Assembly (NCBI GenBank): GCA_963383645.1
Contig: OY726565.1
Coordinates: 29,754,034-29,818,033 of the forward strand
Source: Muscardinus avellanarius
Taxonomy: Eukaryota; Chordata; Mammalia; Rodentia; Gliridae
Reading direction: 5' to 3'
DNA: 64,000 nt
The notes below the pieces were generated by a model that saw nothing but the letters and a program-made list of their open reading frames with translations, made no database searches and was not told the DNA's origin. Position numbers and translations under genes: made by a program. Positions 53,620 through 63,662 of this stretch are shown here, in pieces. Position 1 is the first letter of the stretch; each line of letters starts with the position of its first letter.

Positions 53620-54300
53620 GTTGAGTGCGCTGATGGAGCTGTAGTGAACTCGGTGGATTCGCTGCTGCCGCCACTGGCAATATGGCACCACTGCTACACC
53701 CGTGGCCGTGATGCGGTGTATTTCTTCTCTGGTTTTGAGCTCTGCTCTGAGTCCCTGCCAGGTGTGCTGTGCCTGGCCCTTGGGAGCTTTAGATGTTCCC
53801 TGCACCGACAAAACTGCTGACTGCTGCCCGGCTGTTCAGCACCTGCTCACCTCGGCTCGCTGTCCACCCCTCCTCTCTGGAGCCTGGTGGCTGGTTGAGT
53901 GCGTTGGTCTTCAGCCGTCTGGTGAACTCACCGCTGCTGCTGGCAGTAAGGCACTGCTGTCATGTCTTCGGCCGTGAGGTTGGCGTAGTTCTTCTCTGGT
54001 TTTGAGCTCTGCTGAGTCCCTGCGGGGTGTGCCGATCCCGGCCCTTGGGAGCTTTAGACGCTCCTTGCACCAGAGAAACTGCTGACTGCCGCCCGGCTGT
54101 TCAGCAGTGGCTCACCTCGGCTTGCTGTCCACCCCTCCTCTCAGGCGCCTGGTGGGTGGTTGAGTGCATTGGTCTAGGGCTGTTGGGTGAGCTCGCCACT
54201 GCTGCCTGCAGTAATACGCTGCTTCTGCATTCTAGGCCGCGAGGCCGAGGTATCTCCTCTCTGGATTTGAGCTCTGTTTTGAGTCTCCCTCCTCTCTGGA
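53620..54300. repeat. Tandem ~270 bp units in L1 5'UTR
   Basis: GTTGAGTGCG/A anchors occur at 53620, 53894 and 54159 (spacing 274 and 265). Each unit then has a GGTGAACTC/GGTGAGCTC-like stretch, an ATG/CTTC..CGGCCG/AGGCCG patch, TTCTCTGGTTTTGAGCTCTG, GCCCTTGGGAGCTTTAGA, ACTGCTGACTGC and CTGTCCACCCCTCCTCTC. The third unit is truncated internally. Confidence 0.85.
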
Positions 54301-54329
54301 GCCTGGTGCTGCTAGGGAAGATGTAGGCC

Positions 54330-54600
54330 GCGCCACTCCAGCCGCTCTGCGATGTGGCTCTGGCTGCTCTGCTGCTCTGGCCGCTTCGCGCTGTGGCTCC
54401 GTACCCTCTGCGCCATGGCTCTGGCTGCTCTGGCCGCTCCGGCTGCTCTGCTCCGCGGCTCAGGACACTCTGCACTGCGGCCCTGGCTGCTCCGGCTGCT
54501 CTGGCCGCTCCGCTCTGTGGCTCCGGACACTCTGCGCCATGGCTCTAGCCACTCCGGCTGCTCCGGCCGCTCCGCGTGGCAGCGGACGCGACACTGCGGG
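54330..54600. repeat. Short GC-rich degenerate repeat in L1 5'UTR
   Basis: Repeated GGCTGCTCTGGCCGCTCCG and CACTCTGCGCCATGGCTCT words. Longer blocks of about 120 bp recur around the two CTCTGCGCCATGGCTCT words at about 54405 and 54530. Confidence 0.85.
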
Positions 54601-54754
54601 CTGTTTTTTTTCTGGTGTCTTGTTTTTTTCTCTGTCCCTTGTATTTACAGATTTTATTTCTTTGCTGGTGGTGTTTTCTGGCTCTGAAAGGCGCTGGTTT
54701 TGTGGTAATAGTGTTCGATTGTTAGCGGGACCTGTAAGTGCCGCTTTCCTCCGT

Positions 54755-54769
54755 CGCCATCTTCCCGGA
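54755..54769 (-). promoter_or_regulatory. YY1-like site at L1 5' end
   Basis: Minus strand AAGATGGCG within 15 bases of the 5' terminus (plus GCCATCTT at 54756-54763). This equals the core YY1 site in the human L1 5'UTR, and the old L1 at 32.54 kb has the same placement. Confidence 0.7.
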
Positions 54770-54786
54770 AGAAATAATGTATTTTT
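54770..54786. repeat. L1 target-site duplication, 5' side
   Basis: AGAAATAATGTATTTTT; partner 48193-48209 has C instead of T at position 11. Confidence 0.88.
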
Positions 54787-55392
54787 ATTACTTAAAATAA
54801 CCATTCTTTTAATTTGCTGGTGTTTAGACATTGTCTAGAGCAGTAAATAATTAGTTGTTCATTTTTATGTGTCATTTAAAGACTTGTTGATACACCAGAA
54901 ACACTTTCTATTAGCATATACCAATAACAATGAACCACATATGTAATATAAAATCTCACATGAAATATACAATCTACTCAGAGCCCTTTTATTAGATAAA
55001 ATATGTTTGAGCACCATTCAAATGAGATTGCTTCTTTGATTTCCTATTGAATAGCTGTTCTCTTTAGCTACCACTCTTTCAAATACTGATGATTTTTCTA
55101 TGTGTCATATATATAATTTATATATATATAATATATGGTATATATTATATGTAGATATAGATATATAGATAATTTTTCTATATACATTCAGCCAGTAATG
55201 GCTTCATGCAAAAAGAAAAAAGGGAAACATCATTTAAAAAAATAGATAATTTCTTCTTTAAAAAGTAGTACCTTTAAGGATCATTTTAGAGTTGAAAGAG
55301 AAACTGTTATGTACTTTTTGGCTTCTGAAAGATAATTGTATTTGGTGGTCAAAGATCAAGGCAAATTTATTTTATGCAATATTAAGTTTTAA
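54787..55392. other. AT-rich unique stretch
   Basis: Includes a TATA-rich low-complexity tract at about 55106-55175; otherwise nothing recognised. Confidence 0.5.
55106..55175. repeat. (TATA)n / ATAGATAT tract
   Basis: CATATATATAATTTATATAT and TATATTATATGTAGATATAG words. Confidence 0.9.
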
Positions 55393-55603
55393 AGCCAGGT
55401 GTGGTGTGCACACCTGTGATCTCAGTATTTGGGAGGCTGAGATAGGAGGATGTTAGGTTCAAGACCAGCCTTAGCAACTTAGTGAGATCTTCAGCAACTT
55501 AGATAGACCCTGTTTCAAAATTAGAAATTTAAAAAGGGGATTTGTTGTATCTCAGAGGTAGAATGTCTCTGTTATCAATCCCCAATATCACGCATACACA
55601 AAT
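55392..55603 (+). mobile_element. B1-dID-type SINE
   Basis: Sense dimer: AAGCCAGGTGTGGTGTGCAC, AGACCAGCCTTAGCAACTTA, ACCCTGTTTCAAAATTAG, ID half GTTGTATCTCAGAGGTAGAA to ATCAATCCCCAATATCACGC. Confidence 0.9.
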
Positions 55604-56565
55604 TTAAGCTTTAAGGTTGTTGTGTTTTTGCATAAAGAAAAAGACTTTAGTAGAACAGAAACATGGAATTTGGAGATGGAAATGTGGGTCCTGATCACCT
55701 CTAGCCACCCCAAATTATTCTTTATTCTTCACAAGTAAAATGGGAACCACAAAACTCATCCGGGAAGTTCACTATCAAATAATAGATATATCTGGGTATA
55801 ACACATGAAAGTTATTTCTCACATATTTTCTTTATGACCAATATTCTTTTATTTTGTCTTTATAGTAATATCTGGAATATAATACCCTTTGTTCTCGTCT
55901 CTTTACCTATTTCACACTTTTAATATTTTCCTTTTTAGTTCTCTTTGTTTTAAGCATATTTTTAAGTATTACTCATCCTAAAAATTTCCTTTAATTTTAC
56001 CTCTGCCCTTCACTGTATTTTCTCAGCTTTTTAAAAAAGAGACACACACACTTATCTCTGCTTATTTTTCATTTAGCAGCGAGCAGAAGAGCATGGTGGG
56101 TAGTCAAATGAATTCTGGCCACAGATGAGCCAGTGAAGTTCTGCTTCTGCTTCTTTTCTTAAGCTTTGCAATCTTGTGTGAAATCCTCTCGTCTCTATGG
56201 TTCAGAAAAATTAGGAAGATGATGGTAGTAACACCTCCCTCATTAAATAGTTGTGAGAATCAAAAGGACTTATGCTCAAAGAGGATGAGAAAAGGATCCT
56301 GACAATAAATATGCAGAAAGTGGTACCTATTACAACTCTTCAGCCAAGTGGGATTTATCTCTTTCCTTGTCAGTCTGTCAAAATGGCTCTGTCAAATGCT
56401 ACCGCTTTTCTTAGGATTCTCAAGTATAGCAGTATCTTTTTAGTGTGCACCCTGCTTGGCTCCTCTGTAGCACTTTGCTCAGGTTTCCATCCTCATATTA
56501 TGAAGCGCTTAGCATTGTTTTTACATACTCGTCTGATAGTGGTGTTTGCTTCTCTGACTGACGCA
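55604..56565. other. Unique stretch
   Basis: Nothing recognised in most of it. The 117-residue plus frame at 56272-56625 runs into an L2-like remnant and has a hydrophobic middle (SSIFLVCTLLGSSVALC); not supported as a gene. Confidence 0.4.
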
Positions 56566-56567
56566 CA

Positions 56568-56965
56568 TCCACATATCCAAGTTCTTATATCTGTACAGGT
56601 GCCTCAAACTCAGTATGTCCAATAAGCTCACTGGGGTTACTTGCTGGAAATCCATCTCTTCTTTCTGCCTGTCCTTTCTTGATAAACTGTCTGTCTCTGT
56701 TCCTGGAACACAGGCTTGGAAGCATATCCTCTCATATTATTTGCTGATTTTACACTATATCTTTCAGAGTTTTACACACAATTAATCAAGATCTCGATCA
56801 ACATCCCTCCCTCAATTATAATTGTAATTTATTTAGTTGAGATTCTAATAGTTTCTCACTAGATTCTTGCAATAATCTCCACATGGGCCTTCTTTTCTAC
56901 ATTCTCTTTTACTCCAAATCTATTCTCTTCATTGAAGAGAAAGTTATATTCCAAGAATGTCAGTT
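56568..56965 (+). mobile_element. L2-like remnant
   Basis: CAGGTGCCTCAAACTCAGTA, TGTCCAATAAGCTCA, CTTTCTGCCTGTCC, TAGATTCTTGCAATAATCTC, CACATGGGCCTTC, CTCCAAATCTATTCTCTTCA follow the L2 order ('caggcacctcaaactcaacatgtcc ... ggactactgcaatagcctc ... ctccaatctattctc'). Confidence 0.55.
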
Positions 56966-57143
56966 GCTATAAATACTTCCACATATCTAAATAATTTTAT
57001 ACAGCAATAAGATAATTCATGAGTAGCCCATTTCTCTAACCACATACCCACCATCCCCTATAATCCTGAAAAAGGGAAAGAATGGACAGAGACTTGGTTA
57101 AATTTGAAACTATAGAAAAGAGAAGTAAAAAAATGTTATTAGA

Positions 57144-57355
57144 GTTGGGCGTGGTGGCACACGCTTGTAATCCCTGTGCTTAGGAGGCTGAGACAGGAGG
57201 ATCACGCAGGTTCGAAGCCAGCCTCAGCTACTTAGTGAGGCTCTCAGCAACTTAGTGAGACCCTGTTTCCAAATAAAATATAAAATGGATCTGGGAGTAT
57301 AGCCCAGTAGAAAGCCTCTGGGTTCCACCCCCAGTACCACCAAAAAAAAAAAAGT
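57144..57355 (+). mobile_element. B1-dID-type SINE
   Basis: Sense dimer: AGTTGGGCGTGGTGGCACAC, B box GCAGGTTCGAAGCCAGCC, ID half GATCTGGGAGTATAGCCCAG to CACCCCCAGTACCACC and an A12 tail. Confidence 0.92.
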
Positions 57356-57862
57356 TATTAATGTGTGTTTTCCATGGTATGCCCAATCTAGATAACTTAT
57401 GTTCTCCTTGATTCACTGATTTATCAGTGAATATTTTCTTTGAGCCTTTCAATAGGGTTAGAGTCCTATGGCTCTAACAGTGGGAAAAAAAAGAACACTA
57501 AGACCTTAGAAATATATCAGTTAAAGTAGACAAATTATCTCATAGTAGAAGATTGACTATAAGTAAAAATGTAAGTTAATAAACATGCAAACTTATAACA
57601 TAGGATATTGGCACACTATAAAAATTAACAATACAAAGGGCATACAGAGTGCTGGAAGACAATGGTTGGAATTTGCAGTTTTGTATAGGTTAGTTATGGA
57701 CAATCTCACTCAGAAGATAATATTTCAGCAGAAACCAGAATAAAGTAGGAAAAAGCAAGCCATGGTGATATGTGTGAAGAAAGTATTCCAGATGGGAAAC
57801 AGCAAGTTCAAAGGCCCGAAAGCAAAATCAGCTTAAGGATATTTGAGGAATAGAAGCGATGT
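57356..57862. other. Unique stretch
   Basis: Nothing recognised. Confidence 0.5.
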
Positions 57863-58053
57863 GACCAGGCACAGTGACACATGCCTGTAATCCCAGGATT
57901 TGGAAGGCTGGGACAGGAGAATCACAGGATACAGGGCAGCCCTCAGCAATTTACCCAGACCCTGTTTCAGAACAAAAATTTAAAAAGGGTGGGTGTGTAT
58001 CTTGGAGGTAGAATACCCCTGTGTTACTACTATCCCTCCCCCAAAGAGAAAAT
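57863..58053 (+). mobile_element. B1-dID-type SINE
   Basis: Sense dimer: GACCAGGCACAGTGACACAT, CTGTAATCCCAGGATTTGG, AGACCCTGTTTCAGAACAAA, ID half GGTGTGTATCTTGGAGGTAG, 3' end degraded (CTATCCCTCCCCCAAAG). Confidence 0.88.
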
Positions 58054-58239
58054 GTTAGGTCACTGGCTAGAGCAGAGAAAGTGAGGGTAAAGTAGCAGGA
58101 GAGAAAACCAGAGCAGCAGTCTAAGCCCAGACCATGGAATCTCAAGGGTCATTCTGGAGTTTTGGTTTGCACTAAGAAGTAAATGGGGATCTCTTGCAGA
58201 GATTTGAACAGAGGGGTGAAAGAGCCTCTCTAAACTTGT

Positions 58240-58455
58240 CCTCATATTTTTTTTCTGGAACCCTAGTTACTTATAACATCTCTTTTACTCTCTTTCTCTC
58301 TGAATTTTTCCTTGTGCTGCTACCTCTGCCTGGAGCATCCTTCCCTCTCATACCTGGCCCTTCCTTGACTGCCAGTCTCCTAGCAGACTTCCAGGTTCAT
58401 CATAGATGTGGTAGAAGCAGTTGTTCTGCCTCTTCTCCTCCAAGAAGGCATACGT
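58240..58455 (+). mobile_element. L2 3' region
   Basis: TTTTCCTTGTGCTGCTACCT, CTGCCTGGAGCATCCTTCCC, GACTTCCAGGTTCATC, CTTCTCCTCCAAGAAGGC match the L2 words 'gcacttgctgttccctctgcctggaatgctcttcc' and 'cacctcctccaggaagcc'. Confidence 0.65.
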
Positions 58456-58760
58456 AGGTGTCCTTCCTAAGATACCTATGATATATTCTCAGTCAGGATA
58501 CTTTTATATACAGAAATTAACAGCTGCTAAACCATAGGAATGTGAAATCCTTGCCTATGAGATGTCCAGAGGGAGCAGTACTGCTGTGAGGTGAGGATTT
58601 CAGGGATGCTCGCCAGGCCTTAGGCTCTTTCCCAAGGCCTTGGTTCTTCCTGCTTCACCACAATCAGCTCACTGACTTTCATCTCCTAGCTAGCCTGGAA
58701 TGGTTGCAAGATGGCCACTATCTTGGCCTCACAGGCATCTGACTTTGAACCATAGGATAC
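58456..58760. other. Unique stretch
   Basis: Nothing recognised. Confidence 0.5.
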
Positions 58761-58761
58761 A

Positions 58762-58963
58762 AAACAACTGTGGCACACACTTGTAATACTAGTTCTTGGG
58801 AGGCTGAAACAGGAAGATCACAGGTCTGCTGTCATTTCCAGCAACTGTGAGGGCCTCTGCAACTTACTGAGACCCTGTTTCAAAAAAAAAAAAATTGAAC
58901 TAGGGGTATAGGTTCGAGGTAGAATGCCCTTGGGTTAAATCCCCAGTAAACCCCTTCCCCATA
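58762..58963 (+). mobile_element. B1-dID-type SINE
   Basis: Sense dimer with a shortened B1 5' end: CTGTGGCACACACTTGTAAT, GAGACCCTGTTTCAAAAAAA, ID half GGGGTATAGGTTCGAGGTAG to GGTTAAATCCCCAGTAAACC. Confidence 0.88.
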
Positions 58964-60078
58964 AAATATCCAAATCAGAGATAGAGGAAGGGCTTCTAAG
59001 GAATTGTTTCTTTTCAGTCTCTTGCCTTTTGTCAAGAGAGAATATCTTTCCCAGCCAGAAGTAATTCTTATTTGTCATAGTACCTATTTCCTTGTATACA
59101 TTATGATACATACTCAGTGCTTGGTCAATATTTGTCATATAAAATCAATATTTAGTGAATGTCATCTTCTTTATAATGTAGAATATGAGGTGAAGGAATA
59201 GAAATTTCATGAAAAAGTCACAACTCTGTTTCAGAAAGAAAAGAATTGCTGACTAGAAATAAGTAAAAGCATCATCAACCATATTGTGGCCTGCCCTACA
59301 TTAGACAATAGCAAAGTAACAATGTTCTGATTTTACTTCAGAGTTTCCAAATAAGAATTCACATATTCCTCAAAGGGTTGAAATCAAGTTCAGCTTATCT
59401 AAAACCATGGAATTTAAACATGCTTTGAATATTTCCTCTTCCCGGTTTTGGTTCATTGATAATGATCTTTTAAAAAGTCTTTCTGAATTCTACTGACTGA
59501 ACTGTATCTGAACCTCACTGGTCAGTTGAAAATCAGTGATATATGATATGAGCCTTGTGGTATAAGGCAAGGAGAAGCACAAAGCCACACACACGGATGC
59601 TGAAGATCCCTGTTGTTGATAATGCCATGGGGAAATTAAATTGGGGGTGTGAGTGAACATGACAGTTCAACAAAAAGAGTGACATAGAGTCAGTTCAATA
59701 GCAGAAAATTCTTGTATATATGCCTGGCTACAGCTGGTGTCCAGATCTGTTCAGTACTTTTGACAGCTCTTTCCCCATCTACGGGCAGGCCTGCAGGCTT
59801 CCCATGGGATATCTTGCTTTCTACAGACCTTTAGAGGCAGCTTCCAGGAGCTTTCCTCTGCTTTCTGCTTCAAATCCACTCCTACGTTAGTGTCCACGTT
59901 TCCTCCCCATGTTCTGTTTTGCTCCCTGATGCCCCAGCAGGAAAGGCCACCTGATCTGATCTATCTCTTTGTTCCAAGTCTCCTGTAGCTCTGTGTTCTG
60001 GGATCCTTGGCCAGAGCCAACAAATCCACTTCTGAAACCAAGCAAGGCTTTAAACACTGCATACCAGATATAGTACCC
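58964..60078. other. Unique stretch
   Basis: Nothing recognised. Confidence 0.45.
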
Positions 60079-60090
60079 ATTTTAGAGGTT
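60079..60090. repeat. SINE target-site duplication, left
   Basis: ATTTTAGAGGTT, identical to 60316-60327. Confidence 0.92.
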
Positions 60091-60315
60091 ATTTTATTTT
60101 TTTTATTTATTTTTGCAGTGCTGGGGATGGAACCCAGGGGCATTCTACCTCCAAGCTATATCCCCAGCCCTATTTTTTATTCTTTATTTTGAAACAGGGT
60201 CTCACTGAATTGCAAAGGGCCACACTAAGTAGTTGAGGCTGGCCGCAAACTGTGATCCTCCTGTCTCAGCCTCCCAAATGCTGGGATCACAAGCGTGCAC
60301 CACCATGCCCGGCTT
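60091..60315 (-). mobile_element. Young-looking B1-dID SINE with perfect target duplication
   Basis: Complete antisense dimer: T-rich tail complement, CAGTGCTGGGGATGGAACCC, CAAGCTATATCCCCAGCCC, linker TATTTTTTATTCTTTATTTT, B1 half to CACCACCATGCCCGGCT. It is flanked by perfect 12 bp copies of ATTTTAGAGGTT (60079-60090 and 60316-60327) and is close to the apparent family consensus. Confidence 0.95.
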
Positions 60316-60327
60316 ATTTTAGAGGTT
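60316..60327. repeat. SINE target-site duplication, right
   Basis: ATTTTAGAGGTT, identical to 60079-60090. Confidence 0.92.
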
Positions 60328-61670
60328 TTCAAGTAGTGTCTTTAGCTTTTAGAAAGACATTTAGGGCCCTGCAAAAAGGGTTAGTCAAAGATCTTGTATC
60401 AAGAGAAAAAAATATGAATGTAGGGCTGAGCTGTAGAGCTGAGGCAGCCATGTGCCACCCAACAATATTGTAGAGAGAGAAGCTGCTTGAGTACAAAGAA
60501 AATTTTACAATGTGCCCTGAAGTAGGGTGAACCTGCTTCGGTGCCAGATAAGGATATGTGTAGTGTCTAATTAGCAAAGCAGCAACTAAAACTCTCTAAA
60601 CAAAGTGAGAAGTGATCCTGGATTTCAATTTAAACATTCAAGTTTAGCTCTAGAATTATACTGATTAATATTTGAACTTCATGTCATGATACAGCTGAGA
60701 ATATGTTTGTGTTAATACATACTAAAATGGGGCTTGATGAGTTATACTGAGTGAATTTATTCTCTACTAGTACTTTGATGGATTCCTAAGTTAAAAACCA
60801 CCTCTCTTCCAAACACACACACCTGTCTACAGAGTAGTTTCTGGATCCAGTGAGCCACACATAAAGTTCCACAGCCAGAGTGGGCTGCCATAAAAACAGC
60901 TTTCTGTGGAGAACTCAGCCTCAAGCCCTTTTCTTTTTCAATGAATCATATAGTGCAAGAGAAAAATAGCATAATTCCTTTGTGAAGTTTAAGATATTTT
61001 TGATACTCCAGGACACTTCAGAAGGTCTCCTCTGATTTGTAAATTGGAATGGACATCATTTAATCATCAAGTAATTCTTGAAAAGGACCAGTTCAAAACA
61101 TTTTATTAAACCTTAAATATGATGTTTAAAATTATAGATTTCTTTTCTTATTTTATTTTTAGACACATACTCACAAGACATGTATGTTTTAGATGTGGGG
61201 GTTATTTTCATCAACAAAATTTTACTGAAATACAGATTATAGGCTATTTCTAATGGATTTTGAATAAAGAATAATTCAAGGATAGAATGCAGGCAACATG
61301 TCCTATAACTCATAAAAGACAAATAAAGTGTATTTAATAGTTTCTTTGACAATGTTCTTAGATAAGTTGAATCTAGTTTAATTTCTGAAATAGACTAGTT
61401 TTTACCTTGATTTATAAAAGTATTTACTCTGCCCTTTAATGTTCCTTTACAAATTTAACCATTATTATTAAATACCCAAAACATTTTACTTAAAATATAT
61501 GTAAAAGCTTAAAGATGTGATTAAAATAAAGTTATACTGCATTTTTATATTTCTTAATTACCTTGGTCCCTATTTGAGGAACTATAAGCACCAACAAAAA
61601 CGTAGTAAAGTTATAAATTGTACCAAAAGTATTTAGCTTTCTAATTCAGTAAATTAATGTCTTTTAGACT
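60328..61670. other. Unique stretch
   Basis: Nothing recognised; AT-rich towards the right end. Confidence 0.45.
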
Positions 61671-61671
61671 T

Positions 61672-62040
61672 TTTATTTTTTTTAATTTTATTTTTTAATT
61701 TTTTTATTGGTGCATTGTAATCATATATCACATTGGAATACAAGACTTGAGAGGATATACAAGCACACATCATCCAATTAGCCCTCATCCAGCCCCTATC
61801 CCATTCCCTCCCCCTCCCTCGATCCCATGCTTGTTTGGTGATTAACTTTGATACATTTGTTCATGTACTGCCTGCGTTTTAAAGAGGCTCCATCCTCCCC
61901 TATTCCATACCCTCTGATTGGTCACCTTAATTGTTTCACTATAGCGCCCTTTCTATAGCTCGACCTCTTCCTGTTGCCCCTTTCCTCCTAGTTTTTGCTG
62001 ATTAGGGGAAGCATCTGATTTTTATTTTCTGCGGTATTTC
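61672..62040 (-). mobile_element. L1 3'UTR module with A-rich tail
   Basis: TTTTTATTGGTGCATTGTAA, TCATATATCACATTGGAATA, GTGATTAACTTTGATACATT, TTCTATAGCTCGACCTCTTC, TTAGGGGAAGCATCTGATTT correspond to 48218-48550 of the full-length L1. It is diverged and stops at TTTTATTTTCTGCGG, beyond which the VNTR side begins. The polypurine tract is kept (CCCTCCCCCTCCCTCG at about 61806-61821). Confidence 0.88.
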
Positions 62041-62049
62041 TCTGTGCAT

Positions 62050-63112
62050 GCCGCGTTGCAAGTAGCGATCCCACTCTTGACGGCCCCAGTAGTGGCCTGG
62101 CTACCCGGAGGACTGATCCAGACCTTGCTGGCTCAAGCAGCAGCCTTGCCTCATGGGAGACCTCGATTCTGGTCTCGCTGGCCCCGACACCGGCCTAACC
62201 CCTCGGCTGGCTCCGATCCCAGCCTTGCTGGCCCCAGCACCGCCTACCCTCAAGACAGACTCCGATCCCGGCCTTGGAGACCCCAGTAGTGGCCTTGTCT
62301 CACGGCAGGCTCCGATGACGGCCTCGCTGGCCCAAGCACCAGCCTAACCCCTCGGCAGTCTCCGATCCTGGCCTTGGAGGCCCCAGCACCAGCCTTACCT
62401 CGCAGCAGGCTCCACTGCTGGCCACTGGCCTCGGCATCGGCCTAACCCCTTGGCAGGCTCCGATCCCAACCTCAGAGGCCCTAGGAGTGGCCTTGCTTCC
62501 TGGCAGGCTCCAATTCCAACCATTGGCCCTGGCATTGGCCTAACCCCTCAGCAGGTTCTGATTCCGGCCTCAGAGGCCCCAGCACTGGCCTTGCCTCATG
62601 GCAGGCTCCAATCCCAGCCACGCTAGCCCCTGCACCAGTCTAACTCCTCAGCAGACTCCAATCCCGGCCTCGCTGGCCCCAGCACTGGCCTAACCCCTTG
62701 GTAGGCTTTGATCCCGGCCTCGGAGGCCCCCATAGTGGCCTTGCCTCACGGCAGGCTCCAATGTAGGCCATTGGCCCCGGCACCGCTCTAACCCCTCAGC
62801 AGGCTCTGGTCCCTGCCTCGAAGGCCCCAGCACTGGCCTTGCCTCATGGCAGGCTCCAATCCCGGCCTTGATGGCCCCGGCACCGGCCTAACCCCTCAGC
62901 AGGCTTCGATCCTGGCCTTGAAGGCCCCAGCACCAGCCTTGCCTCACAGCAGGCTCTGATCCCGGCCTCACTGGCCCCAGCACCGGCCTAAACCCTCGGC
63001 AGGCTCTGATCCCGGCCTCGGAGGCTCCAGCACCGGCCTTACCTCACAGCAGACTCCAATTCCAGCTTTGCTGTGTCTGTCACCGGCCTCACCCCTCGGC
63101 AGGCTCCAATCT
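62050..63112. repeat. GC-rich VNTR of ~50 bp units in two alternating types
   Basis: About 20-21 tandem units anchored on GGCAGGCTCCGATCCCGGCC. Type A carries CCTAACCCCTCGGCAGG, type B carries CCTTGCCTCACGGCAGG; most also carry TCGCTGGCCCC or TCGGAGGCCCC. Anchor spacing is 48-51 bp throughout. Order from 62150 is B A A' B A B A B A B A A B A B A B A B A, so the true period is mostly ~100 bp (A+B). Open frames on both strands are repeat shadows. Confidence 0.95.
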
Positions 63113-63129
63113 GAACACCCTCTTTGCAG

Positions 63130-63660
63130 AACCAATTGTCCCACGTTCTCGAGGGTGCGTGGTGGTAGCATTCTGTCTCTGGGGTTATTATTTCAAAGGT
63201 TCCACGTGTAATGCATCAGATCTCTGCCTCCCCTGAGTACTGGCCACTGCCATGTCACTTCCTCCACCATTTCAAATCTTTCCCAAGCTCTTTTTCCACT
63301 CTGAAAGTTGTCCAGTGTTCCTAAGCATGCGCGACGGTAGCATTCAACATTTGGTATAATTTCTCCAAAGAAATAAGGTTAGTAGGATCCGATTTCTGCT
63401 TCTCCTGAATACAAGTCTCCACTGCCATCATGGAGACTGCATTCAACACTGCTTTTCTCCTTGGTCTCCGCTAAAGTCTCTCCTTACAGGTGATGTCCAA
63501 GATTCTTAACAATATAGAGAAACAGCCGTCTTCCTTCACGGGGAATTTTTCCATAAGTTTCAGTGCATTTGGATAAGTTTTGTCTGCATCTCCAGTGTCC
63601 TGGCATCCGCCGCGGCCTTCGTAATCCCTCTCCGATATTTTTCGTTTTTCTTTTCCTTTT
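63130..63660. repeat. Three diverged ~172-185 bp tandem units
   Basis: Unit starts at TTGTCC (63136), TTGTCC (63308) and ATGTCC (63493). Units 1 and 2 share GGTAGCATTC, TTATTTC/TAATTTC, ATCTCTGCCTCCCCTGAGTA / TTTCTGCTTCTCCTGAATAC and CCACTGCCAT. Unit 3 is weaker (CCAAGATTCTTAACA, GCATCTCCAGTGTCC, GGCATCCGCC). A 58-residue minus frame at 63471-63650 (NALKLMEKFPVKEDG, ILLRILDITCKERL) is not a protein I recognise. Confidence 0.65.
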
Positions 63661-63662
63661 CC

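Larger units (their letters stand above)
48210..54769 (-). mobile_element. Full-length L1 retrotransposon (6.56 kb)
   Basis: Complete minus-strand L1: 5' end at 54769 (CCGGGAAGATGGCGACGG), ~1.53 kb GC-rich 5'UTR with tandem units, ORF1 region 53242-52378, ORF2 region 52332-48566, ~350 bp 3'UTR with a G-rich tract, and a short A-rich tail at 48210. It is bounded by 17 bp target duplications differing at one base. The few coding lesions and well-kept duplication point to a fairly recent insertion, but the coding frames are broken, so this copy should be immobile on its own. Confidence 0.95.
53243..54769 (-). promoter_or_regulatory. L1 5'UTR / internal promoter
   Basis: About 1.53 kb, strikingly GC- and CpG-richer than anything around it (a CpG-island-like block at 53.6-54.6 kb). 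It has two repeat layers: ~265-275 bp tandem units at 53.62-54.30 kb and a short degenerate GC repeat at 54.33-54.60 kb. L1 5'UTRs drive sense RNA polymerase II transcription, and in mouse and rat are built of tandem monomers. The overlapping open frames (Leu/Ala- or Arg/Gln-rich) are compositional shadows. Confidence 0.8.

Noticed and set aside
53702..54838. Several 90-124 residue frames on both strands with Leu/Ala or Arg/Gln/Glu-rich composition
   Set aside because: They lie in the repetitive GC-rich L1 5'UTR, change frame between repeat units and match no L1 or host protein motif.
56272..56625. 117-residue plus frame with a hydrophobic segment
   Set aside because: Its end overlaps an L2-like remnant and it lacks any recognisable family feature; a chance frame is more likely.
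62044..63171. Pro/Ala/Leu-rich frames in the VNTR
   Set aside because: Unit length (~50 bp, not a multiple of three) forces frame changes, and no start context or domain is present.
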